Assembly (NCBI GenBank): GCA_023416055.1
Contig: JAEZIH010000047.1
Span: forward strand, 1 to 11,962
Reading direction: 5' to 3'
DNA length: 11,962 bases
Source: Pseudomonadota bacterium
Lineage (GTDB): Bacteria; Pseudomonadota; Alphaproteobacteria; Caulobacterales; Caulobacteraceae
Position numbers and translations under genes: made by a program. The notes below the pieces were generated by a model that ran no database searches, was not told where the DNA came from, and worked only from the letters and a program-made list of their open reading frames with translations. This document shows positions 1-8,008 of the stretch, piece by piece (positions within the stretch are counted from its first letter, which is position 1; every line of letters begins with the position of its first letter).

Positions 1-237
1 ATCGTCAACACCGCCAAGCGCACCGGCGCGACCGTTCGCGGTCCGATTCCGCTGCCGACCCTGATCGAAAAGTTCACCGTGAACCGCTCGCCGCACGTCG
101 ATAAGAAGTCGCGCGAGCAGTTTGAAATCCGCACGCACAAGCGTGTCCTCGATATCGTCGACCCCACCCCGCAGACCGTGGACGCGCTCATGAAGCTCGA
201 CCTGTCGGCCGGCGTGGACGTCGAGATCAAGATTTAA
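1..237 (+). CDS. rpsJ: 30S ribosomal protein S10 (3' end, N-terminus cut off by window edge)
   Basis: Only the last 78 codons are present, in frame from base 1 to a TAA at 235-237. The product is S10, a 30S head protein that in E. coli also acts as NusE, the partner of NusB in transcription antitermination. The visible part opens with [10 protein letters not shown] and contains [27 protein letters not shown] and [18 protein letters not shown]. These match the E. coli protein from about residue 25 to its end, so roughly 24 residues are missing upstream. It is the first gene of the S10 operon in most proteobacteria, and rplC follows after 22 bases. The operon promoter and leader lie outside the window, so regulation cannot be judged. 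Confidence 0.98.
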   Translation: MVNTAKRTGATVRGPIPLPTLIEKFTVNRSPHVDKKSREQFEIRTHKRVLDIVDPTPQTVDALMKLDLSAGVDVEIKI

Positions 238-259
238 AGAAGAAGAGGCGGGATCCGAC

Positions 260-1018
260 ATGCGTACGGGCGTGATCGCCAAGAAGCTGGGCATGACCCG
301 CGTGTTCGCCGATGACGGCGCGCACGTTCCGGTCACCGTGCTTCAACTCGACGGCTGCCAAGTCGTCGGTCAACGGACCCAGGAGCGGGACGGCTACGTC
401 GCCCTGCAGCTGGGCGCTGGCTCCAAGAAGGCCAAGAACACCAACAAGGCTCAACGCGAGGCCTTTGGTAAGCTCTCGGTCGAGCCGAAGGCCTATGTCA
501 CCGAGTTCCGCGTCGACGCGGACGGCCTGATCGACGTGGGCGCTGAGTTCTCGGCGGACCACTTCGTTGTCGGCCAGAAGGTGGACATCCAGGGGCCGAC
601 CATCGGTAAGGGCTTCGCCGGCGCCATGAAGCGCTGGAACTTCGGTGGTCTGCGCGCCTCGCACGGCGTCTCGGTCTCGCACCGTTCGCACGGCTCCACG
701 GGTAACCGTCAGGATCCGGGCCGCACCTTCCCGGGCAAGAAGATGGCCGGCCATCTCGGCCAGGAAGTCGTCACCACCCAGAACCTGACCGTCTTCCGCG
801 TCGACGCCGACCGCGGCCTGATCATGATCAAGGGCGCCGTCCCGGGTCACGAAGGCACGTGGGTCAAGATCCGCGACGCCGTGAAGAAGGCTCGTCCGGC
901 CGAGGCTCCGTTCCCCGGCGGCGTGAAGTCGACGAAGGCCGCCGCGGCCGCCGAACCGGCCGAAACGCCGGCCGAGGAAGCTCCGGCTGTCGAGACCACC
1001 GAAGGCGGTGAAGCGTAA
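260..1018 (+). CDS. rplC: 50S ribosomal protein L3
   Basis: L3 is an early 23S rRNA-binding assembly protein whose long loop reaches towards the peptidyl transferase centre. The protein has 252 residues against about 209 in E. coli. It starts [16 protein letters not shown], as expected for bacterial L3. The loop signature is at about residues 147-176 ([20 protein letters not shown] and then VTTQNL). Gln151 is the likely equivalent of E. coli Gln150, the residue N5-methylated by PrmB; this is inferred from alignment by eye. Residues about 222-252 form an extra Ala/Glu/Pro-rich acidic tail beyond the E. coli end. The ATG at 260 follows a purine-rich AAGAAGAGG (239-247). The TAA overlaps the rplD start by one base (TAATG), which suggests translational coupling. 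Confidence 0.98.
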   Translation: MRTGVIAKKLGMTRVFADDGAHVPVTVLQLDGCQVVGQRTQERDGYVALQLGAGSKKAKNTNKAQREAFGKLSVEPKAYVTEFRVDADGLIDVGAEFSADHFVVGQKVDIQGPTIGKGFAGAMKRWNFGGLRASHGVSVSHRSHGSTGNRQDPGRTFPGKKMAGHLGQEVVTTQNLTVFRVDADRGLIMIKGAVPGHEGTWVKIRDAVKKARPAEAPFPGGVKSTKAAAAAEPAETPAEEAPAVETTEGGEA

Positions 1019-1656
1019 TGAAACTCTCGGTCATCAAACTCGACGGCAAGGCCTCGGGCGACGTTGAACTGTCGGACGCCGTCTTCGGCATCACCGACAT
1101 CCGCGGCGACCTGCTGGCCCGTTACGTCAACTGGCAGCTGGCCAAGCGCCGCGCCGGCACCCACAAGGTCCAGACCCGGAACGAGAACTCTCGCACCGGC
1201 AAGAAGATGTACAAGCAGAAGGGCACCGGCGGCGCCCGTCACGGTTCGCGCCGTGCGCCGCAGTTCGTCGGCGGCTCGCGCGCCTTCGGCCCGGTCGTGC
1301 GCTCGCACGGCTACTCGCTGCCGAAGAAGGTCCGCGCCCTGGCCCTGCGTCACGCCCTGTCGTCGAAGGCCAAGGCCGGCGCGCTGGTCGTGGTCGACAC
1401 GGTCTCGGTCAAGGAGCCCAAGACCGCCAAGCTGCGCGAGCAGTTCGGCAAGCTGGGCTGGAACAAGGCCCTGATCATCGCCGGTCCGGAAGTCGACGCG
1501 AACTTCGGCCTGGCCGCGCGCAACATCCCGCACATCGACGTGCTGCCGAACGCCGGCCTGAACGTCTATGACATCCTGCGGGCCGACAAGCTGGTGCTGA
1601 CCAAGGCGGCCGTCGAGGCCATCGAGGCGCGCTTCTCTGAGAAGGAGGCCGCGTAA
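1018..1656 (+). CDS. rplD: 50S ribosomal protein L4
   Basis: L4 binds domain I of 23S rRNA and sends a loop into the nascent-chain exit tunnel. In E. coli it also represses the S10 operon by acting on the mRNA leader, through both transcription and translation. The protein has 212 residues, close to the 201 of E. coli. The tunnel loop is visible at about 60-92, including [16 protein letters not shown] at 66-81, the region where macrolide-resistance changes map in E. coli L4. The C-terminal half keeps the globular core (residues about 100-205, with [15 protein letters not shown]). The start overlaps the rplC stop by one base, and the stop overlaps the rplW start by one base. Whether autoregulation by L4 is conserved cannot be seen, because the operon leader is outside the window. 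Confidence 0.98.
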   Translation: MKLSVIKLDGKASGDVELSDAVFGITDIRGDLLARYVNWQLAKRRAGTHKVQTRNENSRTGKKMYKQKGTGGARHGSRRAPQFVGGSRAFGPVVRSHGYSLPKKVRALALRHALSSKAKAGALVVVDTVSVKEPKTAKLREQFGKLGWNKALIIAGPEVDANFGLAARNIPHIDVLPNAGLNVYDILRADKLVLTKAAVEAIEARFSEKEAA

Positions 1657-1961
1657 TGGCCGGCGCTCAACCCACCGCCCGTCACTACGACACCATCCTG
1701 GCTCCGGTGATCACCGAGAAGGCCACGATCCTGTCGGAACAGAACAAGGTCGTCTTCCGCGTCGCGGACAACGCCTCGAAGGACGAGATCGCCGCGGCGG
1801 TCGAGGCCCTGTTCAAGGTGAACGTGCTGAAGGTCAACACCCTCGTCCAGAAGGGCAAGACCAAGCGTTTCCGCGGCATCCAGGGCCGTCGGGTCGACAT
1901 CAAAAAAGCGATCGTGACGCTGGCCGAAGGCCAGTCGATCGACGTCACCACGGGGCTCTGA
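1656..1961 (+). CDS. rplW: 50S ribosomal protein L23
   Basis: L23 sits at the mouth of the peptide exit tunnel and is the docking site for trigger factor and the signal recognition particle. The protein has 101 residues, about the E. coli length. The N-terminal APVITEKAT (residues 16-24) matches APHVSEKAS of E. coli, which puts the chaperone-contact glutamate at Glu21 (E. coli Glu18). The middle [15 protein letters not shown] and the end [15 protein letters not shown] are also typical. The gene starts inside the rplD stop (TAATG). Its ribosome binding site GAAGGAGG (1641-1648) lies within the last rplD codons, 7 bases before the ATG. That makes this start one of the best supported in the operon. 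rplB follows 4 bases after the stop. Confidence 0.97.
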   Translation: MAGAQPTARHYDTILAPVITEKATILSEQNKVVFRVADNASKDEIAAAVEALFKVNVLKVNTLVQKGKTKRFRGIQGRRVDIKKAIVTLAEGQSIDVTTGL

Positions 1962-1965
1962 TCAG

Positions 1966-2799
1966 ATGGCTCTGAAGCACTACAATCCGACTTCGCCGGG
2001 CCGTCGCGCCCTGGTGCTGATCGACCGCTCGGAGCTCCACAAGGGCCGTCCCGAGAAGTCTCTGACCGAGGGCCTGACCAAGTCGGGCGGCCGCGGCCAG
2101 GGCGGTCGCGTGGCCGTCCGCTTCCGCGGCGGCGGCGCCAAGACCCTGTACCGCAAGATCGACTTCAAGCGCCGCAAGTTCATGTCGGCGACCGTCGAAC
2201 GCCTCGAGTACGATCCGAACCGGACCGCCTTCATCGCCCTCGTCACCTACGAAGACGGCGAAAAGGCCTACATCATCGCGCCGCAACGCCTGAAGGCGGG
2301 CGACACGATCGTGGCCGGCGAAAAGGTCGACGTGAAGCCGGGCAACGCCATGCCGCTGCGCTCGATGCCGGTGGGTACGATCATCCACAACATCGAGATG
2401 AAGCCGGGCAAGGGCGCCCAGCTGGCCCGTTCGGCCGGCGCCTACGCCCAGCTGGTCGGCCGCGACCAGGGCTACGCCCAGATCCGTCTCGGCTCGGGCG
2501 AGCTGCGCATGGTGCTGGACGGCTGCATGGCCACTGTGGGCGCGGTGTCGAACCCCGACCACATGAACCAGAACCTGGGCAAGGCCGGCCGCGTCCGCCA
2601 CATGGGCTGGCGTCCGCACGTCCGCGGCGTCGCCATGAACCCGATCGACCACCCGCACGGTGGTGGTGAGGGTCGCACCTCGGGCGGCCGTACGCCGGTC
2701 ACCCCGTGGGGCAAGGACACCAAGGGCACCCGCACCCGCAAGAACAAGGCCACGGACAAGTTCATCATCCGTAGCCGCCACGTGAAGAAGGCTCGCTAA
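1966..2799 (+). CDS. rplB: 50S ribosomal protein L2
   Basis: L2 is among the most conserved ribosomal proteins. It binds 23S rRNA near the peptidyl transferase centre and contributes to subunit association. The protein has 277 residues (E. coli 273). It has the N-terminal NPTSPGRR, the OB-fold and SH3-like core (about 60-200), and the C-terminal [14 protein letters not shown], with His229 and His231. His229 has the same number as the conserved functional histidine of E. coli L2. The tail [16 protein letters not shown] is highly basic and enters the rRNA core. GGGG at 1952-1955 is the only Shine-Dalgarno-like sequence before the ATG, so initiation may depend on coupling to rplW, whose stop is 4 bases upstream. 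The next gene, rpsS, begins 3 bases after the TAA. Confidence 0.98.
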   Translation: MALKHYNPTSPGRRALVLIDRSELHKGRPEKSLTEGLTKSGGRGQGGRVAVRFRGGGAKTLYRKIDFKRRKFMSATVERLEYDPNRTAFIALVTYEDGEKAYIIAPQRLKAGDTIVAGEKVDVKPGNAMPLRSMPVGTIIHNIEMKPGKGAQLARSAGAYAQLVGRDQGYAQIRLGSGELRMVLDGCMATVGAVSNPDHMNQNLGKAGRVRHMGWRPHVRGVAMNPIDHPHGGGEGRTSGGRTPVTPWGKDTKGTRTRKNKATDKFIIRSRHVKKAR

Positions 2800-2802
2800 C
2801 CG

Positions 2803-3081
2803 ATGGCCCGCTCCTCCTGGAAAGGCCCGTTCGTCGACGGGTATCTGCTCAAGAAGGCCGACGCCGTTCAGTCGTCGGGCCGCAAGGACGTGATCAAGAC
2901 CTGGTCGCGCCGCTCCACCATCCTGCCGCAGTTCGTCGGTCTGACCTTCGGCGTTCACAATGGCCAGAAGCACGTGCCGGTGCTCGTCTCGGAAGAGATG
3001 GTCGGCATGAAGCTCGGCGAGTTCGCCCCGACCCGGAACTTCCCGGGCCACGCGGCGGACAAGAAGGCCAAGAGGAAGTAA
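2803..3081 (+). CDS. rpsS: 30S ribosomal protein S19
   Basis: S19 is a 30S head protein that forms a complex with S13 near the A-site and contacts 16S rRNA and the inter-subunit bridges. The protein has 92 residues, the same as E. coli. Hallmarks seen are the start [18 protein letters not shown], the central [15 protein letters not shown], the segment [17 protein letters not shown], and a lysine-rich end (ADKKAKRK). The gene lies 3 bases downstream of rplB and 3 bases upstream of rplV, fully inside the packed run. A purine-rich GAAGAAGG in the last rplB codons serves as a possible ribosome binding site. Nothing is unusual in length or in conserved residues. Confidence 0.98.
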   Translation: MARSSWKGPFVDGYLLKKADAVQSSGRKDVIKTWSRRSTILPQFVGLTFGVHNGQKHVPVLVSEEMVGMKLGEFAPTRNFPGHAADKKAKRK

Positions 3082-3084
3082 CCG

Positions 3085-3465
3085 ATGGCCCAGTCCAAGA
3101 ACCCCCGTCGGGTCGCCCCGACCGAGGCCCGTGCCAAGCTGGTGAACGTCCGGATCAGCCCCCAGAAGCTGAACCTGGTCGCCCAGTCGATCCGCGGCCT
3201 GCCGGTGCAGAAGGCGCTGAACGAGCTGGAATTCAGCCGCAAGCGCATCGCCGGCGACGTCCGCAAGGTCCTGTATTCGGCGATCTCGAACGCCGAGAAC
3301 AACCACAACCTCGACATCGACAACCTCGTCGTCGCCGAGGCCTTCGTGGGCAAGAACCTGGTGATGAAGCGTTTCGCGAGCCGCGCTCGCGGTCGCTCGT
3401 CGCGCATCCTGAAACCTTTCGCGGAGATCACCATCGTGGTCCGCGAAGCCGGTGAGGCCGCCTGA
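3085..3465 (+). CDS. rplV: 50S ribosomal protein L22
   Basis: L22 binds all domains of 23S rRNA, and its beta-hairpin lines the narrowest part of the exit tunnel. The protein has 126 residues against 110 in E. coli. The extra length is an N-terminal [15 protein letters not shown] segment plus a short EAGEAA end. The core shows [17 protein letters not shown], then [15 protein letters not shown], then the hairpin with [17 protein letters not shown]. Met94-Lys95-Arg96 correspond to the MKR triplet whose deletion gives erythromycin resistance in E. coli. AGAGGAAG at the end of rpsS (3071-3078) is a good ribosome binding site for the ATG at 3085. The TGA overlaps the rpsC ATG by one base. Confidence 0.97.
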   Translation: MAQSKNPRRVAPTEARAKLVNVRISPQKLNLVAQSIRGLPVQKALNELEFSRKRIAGDVRKVLYSAISNAENNHNLDIDNLVVAEAFVGKNLVMKRFASRARGRSSRILKPFAEITIVVREAGEAA

Positions 3466-4217
3466 TGGGTCAGAAAGTAAATCCGATCGGTCTGCGCCTT
3501 GGCGTCAACCGCACGTGGGACAGCCGCTGGTTCGCCGGCGGCGCCGACTACGCCAAGCTGCTGCACCAGGACCTGAAGCTGCGCACGTGGCTGAAGGAGC
3601 GTCTGAGCGCCGCCGGCGTGTCGCGCATCATCATCGAGCGTCCGCACAAGAAGTGCCGCGTGACGATCTACGCCGCCCGCCCGGGCGTCGTGATCGGCAA
3701 GAAGGGCGCTGACATCGAGAAGCTGCGCAAGGACATCTCGGCCCGCACCGAAGGCGAGGTTCACCTGAACATCGTCGAGGTCCGCAAGCCGGAAACCGAC
3801 GCCCAGCTGATCGCCGAGAACATCGCGCAGCAGCTGGAACGCCGGATCGCCTTCCGCCGCGCCATGAAGCGCGCCATGCAGTCAGCCATGCGCCTGGGCG
3901 CCAAGGGCGTCCGCATCAACGTGTCGGGCCGTCTCGGCGGCGCCGAGATCGCGCGGATGGAATGGTACCGCGAAGGCCGCGTGCCGCTGCACACCCTGCG
4001 CGCCGACATCGACTACGGCTTCATCGAGGCCAAGACGACGTACGGCATCATCGGTGTGAAGGTGTGGGTCTTCAAGGGCGAGGTCCTCGAGCACGACCCG
4101 ATGGCGCAGGACAAGCGCTGGGCCCAGGAAGCCTCCGGCCCGTCTTCCAACGAAGGTCGTGAACGTGGACCCCGCGGCGACCGCGGCCCGCGCCGTGACC
4201 GGGGACGTGAGAACTAG
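3465..4217 (+). CDS. rpsC: 30S ribosomal protein S3
   Basis: S3 lies at the mRNA entry channel of the 30S subunit. With S4 and S5 it contributes to ribosomal mRNA helicase activity. The protein has 250 residues (E. coli 233). Residues 1-60 are the N-terminal domain ([13 protein letters not shown]). Residues about 62-108 are the type II KH domain, with the GxxG loop GKKG at 78-81. The C-terminal domain follows, with [11 protein letters not shown] and [15 protein letters not shown]. Arg131, Arg132 and Lys135 fall in FRRAMKR exactly as in E. coli, where they are linked to helicase activity. Residues about 228-250 form an Arg/Gly-rich, basic, probably disordered tail. GGTGAGG at 3451-3457 provides the ribosome binding site within rplV. 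The stop is TAG, 3 bases before rplP. Confidence 0.98.
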   Translation: MGQKVNPIGLRLGVNRTWDSRWFAGGADYAKLLHQDLKLRTWLKERLSAAGVSRIIIERPHKKCRVTIYAARPGVVIGKKGADIEKLRKDISARTEGEVHLNIVEVRKPETDAQLIAENIAQQLERRIAFRRAMKRAMQSAMRLGAKGVRINVSGRLGGAEIARMEWYREGRVPLHTLRADIDYGFIEAKTTYGIIGVKVWVFKGEVLEHDPMAQDKRWAQEASGPSSNEGRERGPRGDRGPRRDRGREN

Positions 4218-4220
4218 GTC

Positions 4221-4661
4221 ATGCTGCAACCGAAGAAGACCAAATACCGCAAGGCCTTCAAGGGCCGCATCCACGGCGCCGCCAAGGGCGGTTTCTCGCT
4301 GAACTTCGGCTCGTACGGGCTGAAGACGGTGGAGCCGGAACGCATCACTGCGCGTCAGATCGAGGCGGCCCGCCGCGCGATCACCCGCCAGATGAAGCGT
4401 CAGGGCCGCGTTTGGATCCGCGTCTTCCCCGACCTGCCCGTCACGGGCAAGCCGGCCGAAGTCCGGATGGGCAAGGGCAAGGGCGCCGTGGACCACTGGG
4501 CCGCGCGCTGCCACCCGGGCCGCATCCTGTTCGAAATCGACGGCGTGCCGGACGACATCGCCCGCGAGGCGCTGCGCCTCGGCGCCGCCAAGCTGCCGGT
4601 CCGCACCAAGGTGGTCACCCGCCTCGACGCCGGCATCGCCCATACGGAGCACGCCGCCTGA
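4221..4661 (+). CDS. rplP: 50S ribosomal protein L16
   Basis: L16 is a late-assembling protein near the A-site tRNA and the elbow of 23S rRNA. The protein has 146 residues against 136 in E. coli, with a slightly longer C-terminus ([11 protein letters not shown]). The start [19 protein letters not shown] and the central [15 protein letters not shown] are diagnostic. Arg82 in VRMGKGKG aligns with E. coli Arg81, the site hydroxylated by the oxygenase YcfD (RoxA). Whether this organism modifies it cannot be told here. The gene begins 3 bases after the rpsC TAG with only a weak purine stretch (GTGAGAA) upstream, so coupling to rpsC is likely. The TGA overlaps the rpmC ATG. Confidence 0.98.
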   Translation: MLQPKKTKYRKAFKGRIHGAAKGGFSLNFGSYGLKTVEPERITARQIEAARRAITRQMKRQGRVWIRVFPDLPVTGKPAEVRMGKGKGAVDHWAARCHPGRILFEIDGVPDDIAREALRLGAAKLPVRTKVVTRLDAGIAHTEHAA

Positions 4662-4858
4662 TGACCAAGATCGCCGATCTCCGGTCGCAAACCGTCGACC
4701 AGCTGTCCGACGAGCTGCTGAAGCTCAAGAAGGAACAGTTCAACCTGCGCTTCCAGGCCGCCACCGGCCAGATGGAAAAGACCCACCGGGTCTCGGAAGT
4801 GCGCAAGGACATCGCCCGCATCTCCACGCTGCTGCGTGAGAAGCGCGTGAACGCGTAG
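4661..4858 (+). CDS. rpmC: 50S ribosomal protein L29
   Basis: L29 is a small two-helix protein at the exit tunnel surface beside L23, and it contributes to chaperone and SRP docking. The ATG at 4661 overlaps the rplP stop (TGATG) and gives 65 residues, against 63 in E. coli. The upstream open part of this frame is only rplP read in another frame. The sequence [19 protein letters not shown], then [19 protein letters not shown] and [15 protein letters not shown] is typical L29: an N-terminal helix, the [11 protein letters not shown] signature and a second helix. It lies between rplP and rpsQ exactly as in other proteobacteria. The TAG stop is 10 bases before rpsQ. Confidence 0.97.
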   Translation: MTKIADLRSQTVDQLSDELLKLKKEQFNLRFQAATGQMEKTHRVSEVRKDIARISTLLREKRVNA

Positions 4859-4868
4859 GGATACGAAG

Positions 4869-5111
4869 ATGCCGAAACGAATTCTCGAAGGCGTGGTCGT
4901 CTCCGACAAGGGCGACAAGACCGTCGTGGTCAAGGTGGAGCGCACCCTGCTGCACCCCGTCCTGAAGAAGACCGTCCGCCTGTCCAAGAAGTACCACGCC
5001 CACGACGAAGCCAACGCCCTCAAGGTCGGCGACCTGGCCCGCATCGTCGAGTGCGCCCCGAAGTCCAAGCTGAAGCGTTGGGAAGTCCTTTCCAACGCCT
5101 CGGCCTCGTAA
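4869..5111 (+). CDS. rpsQ: 30S ribosomal protein S17
   Basis: S17 is a primary 16S rRNA-binding protein of the 30S body with an OB fold. The protein has 80 residues (E. coli 84). It starts [21 protein letters not shown], continues [19 protein letters not shown] and carries the [11 protein letters not shown] segment, all standard for S17. The ribosome binding site is weak: only GGGATACGAAG precedes the ATG, and the rpmC stop is 10 bases away. In E. coli this is the last gene of the S10 operon. Here rplN begins only 15 bases after the TAA, with no terminator or promoter-sized space, so transcription very probably continues into the spc genes. Confidence 0.97.
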   Translation: MPKRILEGVVVSDKGDKTVVVKVERTLLHPVLKKTVRLSKKYHAHDEANALKVGDLARIVECAPKSKLKRWEVLSNASAS

Positions 5112-5126
5112 GAAGGATCGGATCCC

Positions 5127-5495
5127 ATGATCCAGATGCAAACTAACCTGGAGGTGGCCGACAACTCGGGCGCTCGCCGGGTCATGTGCATCAAGGTGTT
5201 GGGCGGCTCCAAGCGCCGCTACGCCTCGGTGGGCGACACCATTGTCGCCTCGGTGAAGGAAGCGATCCCGCGTGGACGCGTGAAGAAGGGCGACGTCGTG
5301 CGCGCCATCGTCGTGCGCACCGCCAAGGACATCATGCGTAAGGACGGTTCGGTCATCCGCTTCGACCGTTCAGCCGCCGTCATCGTCAACAAGCAGAACG
5401 AGCCTGTCGGCACCCGCATCTTCGGCCCGGTTCCGCGCGAGCTGCGCGCCAAGAACCACATGAAGATCATCTCGCTGGCTCCGGAGGTTCTGTAA
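5127..5495 (+). CDS. rplN: 50S ribosomal protein L14
   Basis: L14 is a 23S rRNA-binding beta-barrel protein at the subunit interface. It forms inter-subunit bridges and is the target of the silencing factor RsfS in bacteria. The protein has 122 residues (E. coli 123). [20 protein letters not shown] and the centre [16 protein letters not shown] are near-identical to other bacterial L14 proteins, as is the end [19 protein letters not shown] (5113-5121) in the 15-base gap after rpsQ is the ribosome binding site. This is the first spc-operon gene in E. coli, but here nothing separates it from the S10 genes. The TAA ends 2 bases before rplX. Confidence 0.98.
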   Translation: MIQMQTNLEVADNSGARRVMCIKVLGGSKRRYASVGDTIVASVKEAIPRGRVKKGDVVRAIVVRTAKDIMRKDGSVIRFDRSAAVIVNKQNEPVGTRIFGPVPRELRAKNHMKIISLAPEVL

Positions 5496-5497
5496 CC

Positions 5498-5806
5498 ATG
5501 GCCGCCAAGATCAAGAAGGGCGACAACGTCGTCGTCCTGACCGGCAAGGACAAGGGCCGCACGGGCCAGGTCCTGAAGGTCCTTCCGACCGAAAACCGCG
5601 TGGTGGTGCAGGGGATCAACATGGTCCAGCGCCACACCCGCCCGACCCAGATGGACCCGCAAGGGGGCATCAAGAACAAGGAAGCGTCGCTTCACCTGTC
5701 GAACGTCGCGATCGCCGACGCCAACGGCAAGCCCACCCGCGTCGGCTTCCGCGTGGAAGGTGACAAGAAGGTGCGCTTCGCCAAGACGACGGGAGACGTC
5801 ATCTGA
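5498..5806 (+). CDS. rplX: 50S ribosomal protein L24
   Basis: L24 is an assembly-initiator protein that binds the 5' domain of 23S rRNA and ends near the tunnel exit. The protein has 102 residues (E. coli 104). Residues 4-31 form the KOW motif ([20 protein letters not shown] onward). They are followed by [10 protein letters not shown] and the conserved [20 protein letters not shown] at 5483-5487, in the last codons of rplN, serves the ATG at 5498. The TGA overlaps the rplE ATG by one base. In E. coli the S8 feedback-repression site lies at this rplX-rplE junction. I could not recognise an S8-like helix here by eye. Confidence 0.97.
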   Translation: MAAKIKKGDNVVVLTGKDKGRTGQVLKVLPTENRVVVQGINMVQRHTRPTQMDPQGGIKNKEASLHLSNVAIADANGKPTRVGFRVEGDKKVRFAKTTGDVI

Positions 5807-6363
5807 TGGCCGACACCAAGTACACGCCTCGTCTGAAGGACGAGTACAACGCCCGCATCCGCAAGGCGATGGTCGAGAAGTTCGGCTACACCAACCCGAT
5901 GCAGGTGCCCAAGCTGGACAAGATCGTCCTGAACATGGGCATCGGCGAAGCCGTGGCCGACTCCAAGAAGGCGACCGCCGCCCTCAAGGACCTGACCTCG
6001 ATCGCCGGCCAGAAGGCCGTGCCGACCAAGGCCCGCAACTCCATCGCCGGCTTCAAGCTGCGTGAAGGCATGGTCGTGGGAGGCAAGGTCACCCTGCGCG
6101 GTGACCGGATGTACGAGTTCCTGGACCGGTTCATCACCATCGCCCTGCCGCGGGTGAAGGACTTCCGTGGCCTCAAGGGCACCAGCTTCGACGGTCGCGG
6201 CAACTACGCCACCGGTCTGAAGGAGCACATCGTGTTCCCCGAGATCAACTACGACCAGATCGACCAGATGTGGGGCATGGACATCATCGTCTGCACCACG
6301 GCCAAGACCGATGAGGAGGCCAAGGCCCTTCTCACCGAGTTCAAGTTCCCGTTCGTGAACTGA
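5806..6363 (+). CDS. rplE: 50S ribosomal protein L5
   Basis: L5 binds 5S rRNA, joins the central protuberance and contacts S13 and the P-site tRNA. The protein has 185 residues (E. coli 179). The N-terminal part has [21 protein letters not shown]. The central part has [20 protein letters not shown]. The C-terminal part has [31 protein letters not shown] and MDIIVCTTA, all L5 signatures. GGGAGA (5791-5796), 9 bases before the ATG, is a plausible ribosome binding site. The start is coupled to the rplX stop (TGATG). A 19-base gap follows before rpsN, among the wider ones in this run. Confidence 0.98.
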   Translation: MADTKYTPRLKDEYNARIRKAMVEKFGYTNPMQVPKLDKIVLNMGIGEAVADSKKATAALKDLTSIAGQKAVPTKARNSIAGFKLREGMVVGGKVTLRGDRMYEFLDRFITIALPRVKDFRGLKGTSFDGRGNYATGLKEHIVFPEINYDQIDQMWGMDIIVCTTAKTDEEAKALLTEFKFPFVN

Positions 6364-6382
6364 GCGGGAAGGGAAGAGAACA

Positions 6383-6688
6383 ATGGCTAAGAAGAGCGCC
6401 GTGAACCGCAACGAGAAGGTGAAAGCCCTCGTCGCGAAGTACGCCGAGAAGCGGGCCGCCCTGAAGGCGACCGCCAACGATGAATCCCTGCCGCTGGAGG
6501 AGCGCTTCGCCGCGCGCCTGAAGCTGGCCGAGCTGCCGCGTAACTCGGCGGCCAACCGGATCCGCAACCGCTGCGAAGTGACGGGCCGTCCGCGCGCCTA
6601 CTATCGCAAGCTCAAGATGAGCCGGATCGCCCTGCGTGAACTCGGCAACCTGGGTCAGATCCCGGGTCTGACCAAGTCCAGCTGGTAA
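6383..6688 (+). CDS. rpsN: 30S ribosomal protein S14, zinc-independent long form
   Basis: S14 is a 30S head protein near S3 and S10. The protein has 101 residues, the same as E. coli. It starts [20 protein letters not shown] and ends in the S14 signature [20 protein letters not shown] followed by IPGLTKSSW. Only one cysteine (Cys64) is present, so the four-cysteine zinc ribbon of the short C+ form is absent. This is the long, zinc-independent C- type. The 19-base gap after rplE carries a very strong purine block, GGGAAGGGAAGAG (6365-6377), as ribosome binding site. rpsH follows after 14 bases. Confidence 0.97.
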   Translation: MAKKSAVNRNEKVKALVAKYAEKRAALKATANDESLPLEERFAARLKLAELPRNSAANRIRNRCEVTGRPRAYYRKLKMSRIALRELGNLGQIPGLTKSSW

Positions 6689-6694
6689 GGGGAG
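6687..6694 (+). promoter_or_regulatory. Ribosome binding site of rpsH (start-deciding)
   Basis: AAGGGGAG overlaps the rpsN stop codon and lies 8 bases before the first of two adjacent in-frame ATGs. The spacing fits the ATG at 6703 better than the one at 6706 (11 bases), although both could be used and differ by a single methionine. Confidence 0.6.
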
Positions 6695-6702
6695 CGACAG
6701 AC

Positions 6703-7101
6703 ATGATGATCAACGATCCCCTGAGCGACATGATCGCGCGCATCAAGAACGCCGCCCAGCGCAAGCGTTCGAAGGTGCTCACCCCGGCCTCGCGTCTGCG
6801 CCAGCGCGTCCTCGACGTGCTGCAGGACGAGGGCTACATCCGCGGCTACAACCTGGTTCAGAACCCGGGTGAGTTTCCGCAGTTCGAGATCGAGCTGAAG
6901 TACTTCGACGGCCAGCCGGTGATCGCCGAGATCAGCCGCGTGTCCAAGCCGGGCCGCCGCGTCTATTCGGCCATCAGCGATCTGAAGCCGGTCAAGAACG
7001 GCCTCGGCATCTCGATCCTCTCCACGTCCAAGGGCGTCATGTCCGACACCGCGGCCCGCGAGGCCAAGGTGGGCGGCGAAGTCCTCTGCAGGGTCTACTG
7101 A
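6703..7101 (+). CDS. rpsH: 30S ribosomal protein S8
   Basis: S8 is a primary 16S rRNA-binding protein of the central domain. In E. coli it is the translational repressor of the spc operon. The protein has 132 residues from the first ATG (E. coli 130). [18 protein letters not shown] at the N-terminus and [20 protein letters not shown] plus GGEVLCRVY at the C-terminus are diagnostic. Two adjacent in-frame ATGs (6703 and 6706) give MMINDP or MINDP. The AAGGGGAG block at 6687-6694 is 8 bases from the first and 11 from the second, so the first is slightly favoured. The rpsH to rplF gap is a single base, giving tight coupling. Confidence 0.97.
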   Translation: MMINDPLSDMIARIKNAAQRKRSKVLTPASRLRQRVLDVLQDEGYIRGYNLVQNPGEFPQFEIELKYFDGQPVIAEISRVSKPGRRVYSAISDLKPVKNGLGISILSTSKGVMSDTAAREAKVGGEVLCRVY

Positions 7102-7102
7102 T

Positions 7103-7636
7103 ATGTCCCGTATCGGCAAGAAAACCATCTCGATCCCGAAGGGCGTCACGCTGACGCTCGACGGGCAGACCGTTACGGTGAAGGGGCCCAAGGGCGAGCG
7201 CACCTGGACCGTCGCCGAGGAGATCGAGGTCAAGCAGGACGGCGAAGAGCTGTCCCTGGCCCCGCGCGTCGACACCCAGCGCGCCCGCGCCATGTGGGGC
7301 CTGTCGCGCACCCTGGTGGCCAACATGGTCACCGGCGTGACGACCGGCTTCGAGAAGAGCCTCGACCTGGTCGGCGTCGGCTACCGCGCCGCCATGAAGG
7401 GTAACGCCCTGTCGCTGCAGCTCGGCTTCTCGCACGACGTCGACATCCAGCCGCCGGCGGGCATCACCTTCGCGGTGCCGAAGCAGACCGAAATCAAGAT
7501 CTCGGGCAGCGACAAGCAGGCTGTCGGCCAGATCGCCGCCGTGATCCGCAAGCTGCGTCCGCCGGAACCCTACAAGGGCAAGGGCGTGCGCTATGCGGGC
7601 GAGACCGTCCGGCGCAAGGAAGGCAAGAAGAAGTAA
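7103..7636 (+). CDS. rplF: 50S ribosomal protein L6
   Basis: L6 sits near the sarcin-ricin loop and the factor-binding site, and consists of two repeated L6 folds. The protein has 177 residues, identical in length to E. coli. [15 protein letters not shown] opens domain 1. [20 protein letters not shown] (about 89-108) opens domain 2. The C-terminal [14 protein letters not shown] (154-167) is the family signature, followed by a lysine-rich end. The start is one base after the rpsH stop, with only a weak purine run upstream, so re-initiation after rpsH is likely. The TAA is 3 bases before rplR. Confidence 0.98.
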   Translation: MSRIGKKTISIPKGVTLTLDGQTVTVKGPKGERTWTVAEEIEVKQDGEELSLAPRVDTQRARAMWGLSRTLVANMVTGVTTGFEKSLDLVGVGYRAAMKGNALSLQLGFSHDVDIQPPAGITFAVPKQTEIKISGSDKQAVGQIAAVIRKLRPPEPYKGKGVRYAGETVRRKEGKKK

Positions 7637-7639
7637 GCC

Positions 7640-7996
7640 ATGGCCACTACTCTCAAGCAAAACGCCAAGCGTCGCGCCGAGCGCACCCGTCGCCGCCTCA
7701 AGGCGGTGGCCAACGGCCGCCTGCGTCTGTCGGTCCATCGCTCGGACAAGAACATCTCGGCCCAGGTCATCGACGACGCCCAGGGCGTCACCGTGGCTTC
7801 CGCCTCGTCGCTGGAAGGCGGCAAGGGCGCCAAGGGTTCGGACACCGCCGCCGCTGCCCGCATCGGCAAGCTGATCGCCGAACGCGCTCTCGAGAAGGGC
7901 GTGAAGGACGTGGTCTTCGACCGCGGCGGCTACATCTATCACGGACGGGTGAAGGCGCTGGCGGAAGCCGCGCGTGAAGCCGGCCTGAACTTCTAA
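7640..7996 (+). CDS. rplR: 50S ribosomal protein L18
   Basis: L18 binds 5S rRNA together with L5 and attaches it to the central protuberance. The protein has 118 residues (E. coli 117). It has a highly basic N-terminal arm ([16 protein letters not shown]), the [19 protein letters not shown] strand region, and the conserved end [20 protein letters not shown] followed by AREAGLNF. Its place between rplF and rpsE is the conserved one. The ATG is 3 bases after the rplF stop. AGGCAAGAAGAAG at the rplF end is purine-rich and could serve as ribosome binding site. Confidence 0.98.
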   Translation: MATTLKQNAKRRAERTRRRLKAVANGRLRLSVHRSDKNISAQVIDDAQGVTVASASSLEGGKGAKGSDTAAAARIGKLIAERALEKGVKDVVFDRGGYIYHGRVKALAEAAREAGLNF

Positions 7997-8008
7997 GGGA
8001 CGCGACAG

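Noticed and set aside
1945..3306. A 453-codon open frame on the minus strand opposite rplB, rpsS and rplV
   Set aside because: It is a shadow of conserved genes with no recognisable protein signature.
5780..5830. An S8 repressor-binding helix at the rplX-rplE junction, as in E. coli
   Set aside because: I could not see a convincing stem with the S8 core bases. GACGTC near the junction is self-complementary but too short to count.
6703..6708. Double ATG at the rpsH start as a sign of a frameshift or regulatory start
   Set aside because: Both are in frame and differ by one residue, so there is no consequence beyond start choice.
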